A DNA stretch of 64,000 nucleotides from assembly GCA_023423045.1 (NCBI GenBank), contig JAFAGA010000028.1, positions 1 through 64,000 of the forward strand, read 5' to 3'. Both the position numbers and the translations under genes were made by a program. Shown in pieces: positions 43,994-50,809 of this stretch. Each line of letters starts with the position of its first letter. Position 1 is the stretch's first letter. This DNA is from Bacillota bacterium (lineage in GTDB: Bacteria > Bacillota > Clostridia > Lachnospirales > Lachnospiraceae). The notes beneath the pieces are model-generated. The model ran no database searches. It was not told the origin of the DNA and worked only from the letters and a program-made list of their open reading frames with translations.

Positions 43994-44122
43994 TTTTGTA
44001 TCCTTTTCTATCCTTTTAATTTCCCGCATTTTCATACTGGGTCGTCTTCTTTTTGAACAAAAGCCATGAGTCAGGATATATCTTTTACGGAGATATAATT
44101 TTTAAAAATGAAAAAAGTGTAG

Positions 44123-44176
44123 TTGACAGAGCATATTTCTGATGGTATAGTGTATATAGTGAATATATACACTATA
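44123..44176 (+). promoter_or_regulatory. GntR-ABC promoter with a perfect 13-bp-arm operator on the -10
   Basis: TTGACA (44123-44128), 17 bp, TATAGT (44146-44151). The -10 starts a perfect inverted repeat TATAGTGTATATA (44146-44158) / TATATACACTATA (44164-44176) with 5 nt between arms. A YtrA-type GntR dimer bound here would block the promoter, i.e. autorepression. Confidence 0.85.
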
Positions 44177-44270
44177 TTGAAGGAAAAAGCTTTAACAAAA
44201 AAATGAATTCTCAGCCAGTTCCATTTATGAGAAGGAATGGTGGTGCCGGATACCATAATGGAGGTTTTGA

Positions 44271-44645
44271 ATGAACATACTGATCAGTAATTCCAATGAC
44301 AGACCGATCTATGAACAGATCACATCACAGATGAAGCAGATGATTATCAGCGGTGAGCTGGAGGCGGGAAGTTTACTGCCTTCCATGCGGATGCTGGCAA
44401 AGGAGCTTCGCATCAGCGTAATAACCACAAAACGGGCTTATGAAGATTTGGAGCGCGACGGCTTTATCTACACCGTAGTGGGGAAAGGGAGCTTTGTAGC
44501 GGAGAAGAATATGGAGTTTGTCCGGGAGGAGCAGCTTAGGATTGTAGAGGAGCACCTTACGAAAGCGGTGAGCGGAGCAAAGGCCGGAGGAATCGGCCTG
44601 GATGAGCTTCAAGAGATAACCAGAATGATATATGAGGAGGAATAG
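44271..44645 (+). CDS. GntR-family regulator, YtrA subfamily (124 aa)
   Basis: Short regulator: winged helix-turn-helix at about 10-75 (RPIYEQITSQMKQMIISGEL, ELRISVITTKRAYEDLERDG) and only about 45 residues of C-terminal dimerisation helix, with no effector domain. This size defines the YtrA subfamily, which is almost always encoded with ABC transporters, as here (the ATPase starts 2 nt after its stop). GGAGGTTTTGA is the ribosome site. The perfect palindrome on the promoter is its probable operator. Members respond to cell-wall antibiotics in Bacillus; the inducer here is unknown. Confidence 0.93.
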   Translation: MNILISNSNDRPIYEQITSQMKQMIISGELEAGSLLPSMRMLAKELRISVITTKRAYEDLERDGFIYTVVGKGSFVAEKNMEFVREEQLRIVEEHLTKAVSGAKAGGIGLDELQEITRMIYEEE

Positions 44646-44647
44646 GG

Positions 44648-45532
44648 ATGGCAAGAGATAGAGATGCATCGGATGCAATTGTAATAAATGGGCTTACCAA
44701 ACATTATCAGGATTTTACTCTGGATAAGATAAGCTTCCGTGTGCCAAAAGGAACGATTATGGGATTTGTAGGGGAGAACGGAGCAGGGAAGACTACAACC
44801 ATTAAGGCAATCCTGGATTTAATCCATATTGAGGAAGGGGAGGTTACAATTCTCGGTCACCCGGCGGCAAAGCTTCCCAAGGAGGTGAAAGCATCTCTTA
44901 GCGTTGTATTTGACGGAAGCAGCCTTCATGATAACCTGAATATAGCCAGTACGGATTTGATTATGGGAAGTATTTATCCGAACTGGGATTCTAAGCTGTT
45001 CAGACAATATGTCCAGCGCTTTGAACTGCCTGAGAAGAAGACGATCAAGACCTTCTCCAGAGGAATGAAGATGAAGCTCTCCATTGCAATTGCCCTGTCC
45101 CACAACTCTAAGCTGTTGATCCTGGACGAGGCGACCAGCGGGCTTGATCCAATGGTCAGGGATGAGATTTTGGACATCTTTCTTGAATTCATTCAGGAGG
45201 AGGATCATACCATATTATTGTCCTCCCATATCATCAGTGATATTGAGAAGATTGCAGATTATGTAACGTTTATCCATAAGGGACGCATTGTATTCAGTGA
45301 GAGCAAGGATGAGCTGATCTATCAATATGGAATGATCCGCTGCCGCAGAGAAGATGTCCCGGGAATTGACAGGAATTATGTGGTGGGGATTCGTGAGAAC
45401 AGCTTTGGAGCGGAGGTTATGATAAGACAGAAGGATGAATTTGTGAAGCGTTACCATCAATATCAGATAGAAAGAACCTCCATCGAGGAGATCATGCTGT
45501 TTATCAGCAAAGGAAAGGAGCTGCATCGATGA
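44648..45532 (+). CDS. ABC transporter ATPase of the GntR operon (294 aa)
   Basis: Nucleotide-binding subunit: Walker A GENGAGKTT near residue 40, signature FSRGMKMKLSIAIAL, Walker B LLILDEATSGLDP and H-loop TILLSSHIISD. The SRGMK variant of the signature is usual in the YtrB/EcsA-like ABC-2 branch. A C-terminal extension of about 70 residues follows the core. It overlaps the permease gene by 4 nt (ATGA). The operon regulator-ATPase-permease matches small ABC-2 exporters thought to protect against envelope-active compounds. Confidence 0.94.
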   Translation: MARDRDASDAIVINGLTKHYQDFTLDKISFRVPKGTIMGFVGENGAGKTTTIKAILDLIHIEEGEVTILGHPAAKLPKEVKASLSVVFDGSSLHDNLNIASTDLIMGSIYPNWDSKLFRQYVQRFELPEKKTIKTFSRGMKMKLSIAIALSHNSKLLILDEATSGLDPMVRDEILDIFLEFIQEEDHTILLSSHIISDIEKIADYVTFIHKGRIVFSESKDELIYQYGMIRCRREDVPGIDRNYVVGIRENSFGAEVMIRQKDEFVKRYHQYQIERTSIEEIMLFISKGKELHR

Positions 45533-46182
45533 TTGGATTAATGATTAAGGATTTTGTGAATTTGAAGAAGAATATCAGGATGTTTTTGCTGGTAACGATA
45601 GTATATGGATTTATGGCCTATAGCTCGAGAGATGCCAGCTTTTTCTCCAGTATCTTTACGATGCTGATAGCAATGCTGACGCTGAGCGCCTACTCTTATG
45701 ATGAAATGGCTAAATGGGATATCTATGCCCTTACCCTTCCGGTAACAAGAGAGGACGTTGTCCGCGGTAAGTATGCAATAATGCTTTCCTTAACCTTTCT
45801 TGGTTCCATAGTAAGTATGGCGTTTACCATAGTTTTGAATATGATTATTGGGAGTGAAGAACTTATGAAGGGAGTAACGAACTGCTGGATCGGTGCGGCC
45901 ATTGTTATTCTGTTCTATAGTATCGCTCTGCCATTTATCACCAAGGCAGGGGTTGAAAAGGCAAGGATAATCATTCTTGCAATTTATATCATTCCCTTTG
46001 TAATATTTTATTTACTCAACCAGGCAGTGAAGGAGAAGGGCATCATGATACCGGAAAGCCTGATTAATATCGGCATAAGGCTGATGGATAATATCAATGT
46101 GCTGCTGCCACTGTTTCTGCTCTTTGCTCTTGCAGTATCCTATACGATATCGTCCGGTATCTATTGTAAAAAAGAATTCTGA
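45529..46182 (+). CDS. ABC-2-type transporter permease (217 aa)
   Basis: Six hydrophobic segments, e.g. IRMFLLVTIVYGFMAYSS, FFSSIFTMLIAMLTLSAYSY, LSLTFLGSIVSMAFTIVLNM and LLPLFLLFALAVSYTIS. The short cytoplasmic motif DEMAKWDIYALTLPVTREDVVRGKY after the second segment is characteristic of the ABC-2 permeases that go with YtrA-type GntR regulators (ATP-binding partner directly upstream, overlapping by 4 nt). Substrate unknown. It is the last gene of the operon. No terminator is obvious before the SigK-like promoter of the collagen-like gene. Confidence 0.9.
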   Translation: MIGLMIKDFVNLKKNIRMFLLVTIVYGFMAYSSRDASFFSSIFTMLIAMLTLSAYSYDEMAKWDIYALTLPVTREDVVRGKYAIMLSLTFLGSIVSMAFTIVLNMIIGSEELMKGVTNCWIGAAIVILFYSIALPFITKAGVEKARIIILAIYIIPFVIFYLLNQAVKEKGIMIPESLINIGIRLMDNINVLLPLFLLFALAVSYTISSGIYCKKEF

Positions 46183-46207
46183 CGGCGAAGAAGCTCTTTT
46201 TTGTATA

Positions 46208-46235
46208 ACCTTTTACAGGCGGTCTTCATAGTATA
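46208..46235 (+). promoter_or_regulatory. SigK-like sporulation promoter
   Basis: ACC (46208-46210), 16 bp, then CATAGTATA (46227-46235), which fits the mother-cell SigK pattern AC-N16/17-CATAnnnTA. An overlapping TATAAT (46232-46237) has no usable -35. Confidence 0.45.
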
Positions 46236-46270
46236 ATGTATGAATTATTGTGCAGAAAGGGGCAGACAGC

Positions 46271-46891
46271 TTGTATAGGGATAATTGCAATCAAGATAGA
46301 GAGAATACAAGTAAATATGAATACGTACAAAGGCAGCCGATGGGAGCGGGAGAGTTTGTACCGCCGCCGTCGGATGAGATACCGCAGATGCAGCAGATGG
46401 ATGGGCAGCCAAGATCCGCTCCGCCGGATTTTGTACCTGAGCGGCCCGATATGGAGCGGGGTCAGACGGGCGCACCGGGCGGCCAGGAGAGATTCGGAGG
46501 TCCGGGAAGACCAGGAGGACCGGGAGGTCCAGGGAGGCCGGGAGGTCCGGGAAGGCCAGGAGGTCCGGGAGGTCCGGGAAGGCCAGGAGGTCCAGGAAGG
46601 CCAGGAGGTCCGGGAGGTCCAGGGAGGCCAGGAAGGCCAGGAGGTCCAGGAAGGCCAGGAGGTCCGGGAGGTCCGGGAAGGCCGGGACCGGGAAATTGGC
46701 AGGATATCCAAAGAGGAATGAGAGGATGCTTGTTCCGTTTTACCTATATCTGGCTTATTAATGGAAATGAATTCTGGTTTTACCCCACCTTTATCGACCG
46801 GGATTTCGTACAGGGATTCCGTTGGAGAGGAAACCGCTGGGAATTTGATCGTATCAGTTTGAGAAGAATCTTTTTCTTCCGTTGCTTTTAG
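46271..46891 (+). CDS. Collagen-like GPGRPGGPGG-repeat protein with conserved Cys-flanked C-terminal domain (206 aa)
   Basis: Residues 67-140 are an almost pure run of Gly/Pro/Arg triplets (GGPGRPGGPGGPGRPGG units; DNA 46494-46690), a collagen-like stretch. The C-terminal 65 residues form a separate aromatic domain bounded by Cys (GCLFRFTYIWLINGNEFWFYP ... RIFFFRC), a pattern I have seen in clostridial proteins of unknown role. TTG 46271 is the likely start, 8 nt after AAGGGG; the GTG at 46250 overlaps that site. With the SigK-like promoter, a spore coat or exosporium protein analogous to BclA is plausible, though there is no signal peptide. The opposite strand reads open here too but is an artefact of the repeat. 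Confidence 0.75.
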   Translation: MYRDNCNQDRENTSKYEYVQRQPMGAGEFVPPPSDEIPQMQQMDGQPRSAPPDFVPERPDMERGQTGAPGGQERFGGPGRPGGPGGPGRPGGPGRPGGPGGPGRPGGPGRPGGPGGPGRPGRPGGPGRPGGPGGPGRPGPGNWQDIQRGMRGCLFRFTYIWLINGNEFWFYPTFIDRDFVQGFRWRGNRWEFDRISLRRIFFFRCF

Positions 46892-46912
46892 TTGAAATTT
46901 TGTCTGCTTCAA

Positions 46913-47016
46913 TAAAACAGGATACTGTATTGCTGTAGCCAGAGCCTCCGGTACTGAAATTGGAGAAATATCAGTATCGGGAAGCCCAGGTATCAGTTCT
47001 GCAGCATCCTGTTTTA
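46913..47016. terminator. Long extended hairpin between convergent genes
   Basis: TAAAACAGGAT (46913-46923) and ATCCTGTTTTA (47006-47016) are perfect arms with further pairing inside (GCTGTAG / CTGCAGC). The ends are A/T runs on both strands, so it can stop both the collagen-like gene and the minus-strand acetyltransferase gene. At 104 bp it is longer than usual terminators. Confidence 0.6.
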
Positions 47017-47040
47017 TGGATTTTTAGACTCAATCGCCAG

Positions 47041-47811
47041 TTATGATTGATGTATGCTATTATTATGATATGAATTAATTTTTCCATAAATCATATCCCA
47101 TGCCTCAATGTTTTTTTCTTTATAGTCCCAAGGTTCAAAATTTCCTGAAGTCAAATTTACGGAATTCCAATTTTGAGGTTTTTCACCAAGGTATGGCTTG
47201 AAACCAAATTTCATATAGATATTTAATGCTTTATAGCTCCAGGTCTGTGAGGTTAAATAGATATATCCGCTATAACCGAGTTCGTTATAGAGATCGAAAA
47301 GCTTTGACACAAGTGCTTTTGCGATCCCCTTCCCTTGATGTTTAGGTGAAACCGCAATCCAGTGTAATCTTTGAAGTTCTTTTCCGAACATTTTACCGCC
47401 CCATACACAGCCTGTTCCAATTACATTATCTCTGTCATCAACGATAAACAACATTCTTTCGCACATTTGAGTAAAAAAGGAAGAAGATTCAATATTACAA
47501 GGACCCGAATTATAAGGATCTGAAATATAAGGATTTGGATGATTATTTTCTTTATTAATCCAATCCATCCCTGTTCCATCTAAAAACCCACATTTGAATG
47601 CGAGTTCTGCTTCCTCAAGGGAATCTGTTTCTCCCACTTCGTATTGTAATTTAGCCCATTGCTGTTCATAGCCTTGTTTATATTTTGCAAAGAAATAGCC
47701 ATCTGGAAGGTCAAATTTAGGATAACTTTCTGTATCATATTTCTCCATTATCACGCCAATATGAGGTAAGGAACGATCCAATCCTATTTGTGAAAAAGTT
47801 TTATTACACAT
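47041..47811 (-). CDS. GNAT family N-acetyltransferase (256 aa)
   Basis: The GNAT core is at about residues 125-215: LHWIAVSPKHQGKGIAKALV contains the acetyl-CoA loop Q-G-K-G-I-A, and SYKALNIYMKFGFKPY is the closing element. The N-terminal 120 residues (YPKFDLPDGYFFAKYKQGYE, FLDGTGMDWINKENN) are a substrate-specific part that I do not recognise beyond small GNAT enzymes of Firmicutes. GGGAGGAAGTAATT gives the ribosome site. It is downstream of lgt on the same strand? No: lgt ends at 47871 and is read before it, so both could share a transcript, 59 nt apart. Confidence 0.88.
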   Translation of the reverse strand: MCNKTFSQIGLDRSLPHIGVIMEKYDTESYPKFDLPDGYFFAKYKQGYEQQWAKLQYEVGETDSLEEAELAFKCGFLDGTGMDWINKENNHPNPYISDPYNSGPCNIESSSFFTQMCERMLFIVDDRDNVIGTGCVWGGKMFGKELQRLHWIAVSPKHQGKGIAKALVSKLFDLYNELGYSGYIYLTSQTWSYKALNIYMKFGFKPYLGEKPQNWNSVNLTSGNFEPWDYKEKNIEAWDMIYGKINSYHNNSIHQS

Positions 47812-47870
47812 AATTACTTCCTCCCTTTGACTTACGCATGTAGCACGTTATGAATTGGCAGTAGAAAGAG

Positions 47871-48830
47871 CTATTCGTCTGACTTTTCTGATTCATCTGA
47901 AGAAGGACTGGAATCCGCATCGGATTTTTCGTCCAAAGCTTCCCCAAAAGCGGAGCTGTCTGCTAAGCGGTCCGAAGAGGTATCGGAAGTCATGTCCGAG
48001 GCATGAGCTGAAATCTCAGCATTCTCTTCATCCGAAACATCATCTGTTCCAAGATTGGAAGCAGCCTTAAAGGCAGCTCTGCCGGAAAACAGACCGCAGA
48101 TGATCACCATGGCTAAGCCAATCAGGAAGAGAAAGATGGCAATGAATTGAGAGGTGGATAAGCTTCCCACAGTTCCGCGTTCCAGATCGCCCCGGAAGAA
48201 TTCTATCAGGAAACGTCCGGCGCTGTAAAAGACGAGGTAGAAGCCTGCAACCTGACCGTGTGCCTTCGTTCTTTTCGAGATCAGCACAAGCACGATAAAA
48301 TGCAGAAAGTTGAGCGCGCTGGAGAGTGGCTGGGTTGGTATAAGGGGTACATTATTCGGTGCAAAGTCTGATTCGCGGAAGATAATATGGAAGTCGCCCG
48401 CTGTTTCCAAACCGTAACAGCAGCCGGCAAAAATACATCCCAATCTGCCAAAGCCCTGTGCAAGAGCAATTGAGGGCATCACAAGGTCAAAGAACTGTAA
48501 AAAGTTAACCTTATGCTTCCTGGTATACAGAAAACCGGAAAGAATACCTCCGATAATGCCGCCGTATACTACAAAGCCGTGGGATACATCCAGCAGCAGA
48601 GCAGGGTCGGCAAGAATGGCCGGTATCTGGGTGATGAGGTAGAGAAGCTTTGCACCGATAATGCCGCCGGCCAGACACCATATAAAAAGATTGAAGACCA
48701 GATCGTACCTCATTCCTTTCTTCTTAGCACGATATTCTGTCACAAGATAGGCAGACAGGGCACCGATCGCAATCATCAGACCGTATCCGTAGACGGTCAC
48801 AGGTCCTATTGTAAAAAGTTCGTTTCTCAT
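47871..48830 (-). CDS. lgt: Prolipoprotein diacylglyceryl transferase with acidic C-terminal tail (319 aa)
   Basis: First enzyme of lipoprotein maturation; moves diacylglyceryl from phosphatidylglycerol to the lipobox Cys at the outer face of the membrane. Seven hydrophobic segments and the signature region GRLGCIFAGCCYGLET are visible, with RFLIEFFRGDLERG near the end of the core. The C-terminal 55 residues (SDEENAEISAHASDMTSDTS onward) are an unusual Ser/Asp/Glu-rich cytoplasmic tail. ATG 48830 follows AAAGGACTTAAGAAA; an upstream in-frame start is less likely. It processes lipoproteins such as the sugar-binding protein at 12.4 kb. Confidence 0.93.
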   Translation of the reverse strand: MRNELFTIGPVTVYGYGLMIAIGALSAYLVTEYRAKKKGMRYDLVFNLFIWCLAGGIIGAKLLYLITQIPAILADPALLLDVSHGFVVYGGIIGGILSGFLYTRKHKVNFLQFFDLVMPSIALAQGFGRLGCIFAGCCYGLETAGDFHIIFRESDFAPNNVPLIPTQPLSSALNFLHFIVLVLISKRTKAHGQVAGFYLVFYSAGRFLIEFFRGDLERGTVGSLSTSQFIAIFLFLIGLAMVIICGLFSGRAAFKAASNLGTDDVSDEENAEISAHASDMTSDTSSDRLADSSAFGEALDEKSDADSSPSSDESEKSDE

Positions 48831-49154
48831 TTTCTTAAGTCCTTTCAGGATTATGTAAATTATAAAACGCTTCCTCACCAGTATACCTAATCTTTCTATA
48901 AAAGAAAATATCTAAATAAAAAATAAGCCGGAACCTGCCGGAGAAAAATCAGAAAATGAACGTTAGATTCCGAATATTTATAAAAATTGTTTGAAAAATG
49001 GAACGTTTTTTGATTTCAATACTATACAAGCCGGGAAAAATCTGGCATACTTATATTTGATAAGTATGATAAGCAGGGTATCTGCTGCTCTTACATAGTA
49101 CGTGGAATAAGCATATAAGCTGCTTTAAGTAATAATTATTAAGGAGGAACAGGC
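48831..49154 (+). other. Intergenic region with a 9-bp-arm palindrome before the VirB4-like gene
   Basis: The 324 nt between divergent genes hold CATACTTAT (49046-49054) / ATAAGTATG (49060-49068), a perfect inverted repeat, and a GCAG/CTGC hairpin right after it. No promoter of good quality is visible. The palindrome may be an operator. Confidence 0.35.
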
Positions 49155-50249
49155 ATGGCAGTATCAATTTATCAACAGCGAAGGGATATGATTAAGGGCG
49201 GCAGCGGTTTTTACTTCGGACCTGCCGGAACGGGAAAGACCCATGCATTAAAGAGTGAGATTGAACATGTTCTTGAGAATACGGAGGGGACTGTATTCGT
49301 AATCAGCAAACGAGGGGAGTTCAACGAGCTTGCGGAAAAATATGACGGGCTGATTATCGATCTGGCAAAACAGCCTCTGAATCCTCTGATTATTCAGGAT
49401 GCAAGTGAAATCAACGAAGAAGATGTGGTATTTCTAAGCAAAATAAAATTTGGACTGGCCAAATTATTGATTGAAACCAGAATTCCCAAATTGACCAATC
49501 TCCAGAAATACCTGATTGAGCAGGTTATGCTGAAGCTCTGCATAGAATGCGGAGAATTGGATTGGAACCAGTATGCGCTTGCATTTGGAAGTATGATTGA
49601 GGATTATAAGAGCCGCAAAATAGACCGGAAGCTGGAGGATATTAAAGCAAATCTGGAGATGGTGGCAAAGGAGCTGAATCTGTCGCCGGCAAGCACGGAT
49701 AACCTGCTGCTTAAGGATACCTTTCTGGAGGAGCTTCAGGCTCTGGCTCGCGCAGTAACAGAACTGAATACATTTGCACAGGGGAAGGAACAGATCTCCA
49801 TCGGAGGGCACCGTCTGATTATCTATGATGTTGCCGGGGTTCCTGCCGAGAATGTGGATAAATACAGCCTTATGGCGATTGAGGATGTCTGGACCAGATT
49901 GAACGGCAAGGCTGCAATTACCGGGGCGAGGCTCCTGATTGATGATGCGGATCAGATTTTCATGCGTTATGATAAATATATGGCGATGATGTATAAGGTG
50001 TCCAAATCCCAGGACTTTGTTATTACTTCAGTGATTGAGGACACCGCAGTCTTCCTTTCGAAGAGACTGAGCTTCCGCAAGATTTCCGGGTATTTTGAGA
50101 TCTTTGCGCACTCGGAGGAGGTTATGGAGCTCTTAAAACCTCTCTTTAGCTTAAGTCCGGAGGATATGAGATGGCTGATCAAGGTACCGGTGGGCCAGAA
50201 GTTGGTATTATGCGGAGGCAACCGATTCCTGGTTAAGGCTGTGAAATAG
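49155..50249 (+). CDS. Orphan VirB4/HerA-like ATPase (364 aa)
   Basis: P-loop ATPase with Walker A GPAGTGKT (residues 22-29) almost at the N-terminus and Walker B RLLIDDADQIF (about 258-268). The sections VFVISKRGEFNELAEKYDGL and PLNPLIIQD resemble the ATPase half of VirB4/TraE conjugation proteins, and WLIKVPVGQKLVLCGGNRF resembles their end. It lacks the usual N-terminal 400 residues of VirB4, and no other conjugation gene is nearby. AAGGAGGAACAGGC gives the ribosome site; a terminator follows. It may be a domesticated remnant or part of an unknown machine; family placement is from pattern only. Confidence 0.7.
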   Translation: MAVSIYQQRRDMIKGGSGFYFGPAGTGKTHALKSEIEHVLENTEGTVFVISKRGEFNELAEKYDGLIIDLAKQPLNPLIIQDASEINEEDVVFLSKIKFGLAKLLIETRIPKLTNLQKYLIEQVMLKLCIECGELDWNQYALAFGSMIEDYKSRKIDRKLEDIKANLEMVAKELNLSPASTDNLLLKDTFLEELQALARAVTELNTFAQGKEQISIGGHRLIIYDVAGVPAENVDKYSLMAIEDVWTRLNGKAAITGARLLIDDADQIFMRYDKYMAMMYKVSKSQDFVITSVIEDTAVFLSKRLSFRKISGYFEIFAHSEEVMELLKPLFSLSPEDMRWLIKVPVGQKLVLCGGNRFLVKAVK

Positions 50250-50262
50250 TAGAGGTATATCA

Positions 50263-50324
50263 AAGCGCGATGCCGCAAGCTTTCCATTTTAATGGAATAT
50301 GCTTCGGGGACATCGCGCTTTTTT
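50263..50324 (+). terminator. Terminator after the VirB4-like gene
   Basis: AAGCGCGATG pairs with CATCGCGCTT, followed by TTTTT; a large paired insert lies between the arms (CCGCAAGC...GCTTCGG). Confidence 0.9.
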
Positions 50325-50431
50325 GCTATACTATCTTGATTATACTATATTATCTACGCTGTCTTTTATGTGTTGCTTTCGTCTTGTCATTCTTATTGGC
50401 CTATGCCTTATGAATTAAGAGGAGGTTTCTC

Positions 50432-50773
50432 TTAGCTGCACAAAATCTCCTTAATCATAAACTCTTTGCCGCTGAGTAATTCAAAGCTTTTGCTTCGGCA
50501 TACGGGGCAGGTACCCTTTTCCTTTATTAGGTTGAAGACCTGACCGCATTCCCGGCATAGTCCGTTACCCGGAATAATTTCAATCTCTAAGGCTGAATTC
50601 TCCAGCAGAGTACCTTCGACGGCAGCAGGATAGAGTTTCTTCATATAATGAGGGATCATGGAGGAAAGCTCACCGATCTGAAGAACCAGAGTATCGATTG
50701 TTTCGATCTCATTTTCCTTTGCGACCTGCTCCACTTGCTTGACAATCTCGATAATAACACCTAATTCATGCAT
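50432..50773 (-). CDS. hypA: Nickel metallochaperone HypA (113 aa)
   Basis: Delivers nickel to [NiFe] enzymes together with HypB. The N-terminal MHE carries the nickel-binding His2, and two CxxC pairs (CREC and CPVC, residues about 73-93) form the structural zinc site. The length is normal. The gene is the last of the minus-strand operon that also holds hypB. No hydrogenase subunit or hypCDEF gene is in the window, so the client enzyme could be elsewhere or could be another nickel enzyme such as CO dehydrogenase/acetyl-CoA synthase. Confidence 0.95.
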   Translation of the reverse strand: MHELGVIIEIVKQVEQVAKENEIETIDTLVLQIGELSSMIPHYMKKLYPAAVEGTLLENSALEIEIIPGNGLCRECGQVFNLIKEKGTCPVCRSKSFELLSGKEFMIKEILCS

Positions 50774-50809
50774 AATTACCTTACCTTCCGTGTACCAGAA
50801 TCAAGAAAT

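Noticed and set aside
46494..46690. Short direct DNA repeats that could suggest a CRISPR array
   Set aside because: Repeats are in frame, encode Gly-Pro-Arg triplets and have no spacers.
46226..46912. Long minus-strand reading frame opposite the collagen-like gene, rich in Ser/Trp/Arg
   Set aside because: It is the antisense of the Gly-Pro repeat (no stops because of the repeat), with no ribosome site; the plus-strand product has a recognisable C-terminal domain.
49044..49070. TGGCATACTTATATTTGATA considered as a sigma-54 promoter
   Set aside because: The -12 GC element is missing at the required spacing; the sequence is better explained as a palindrome.
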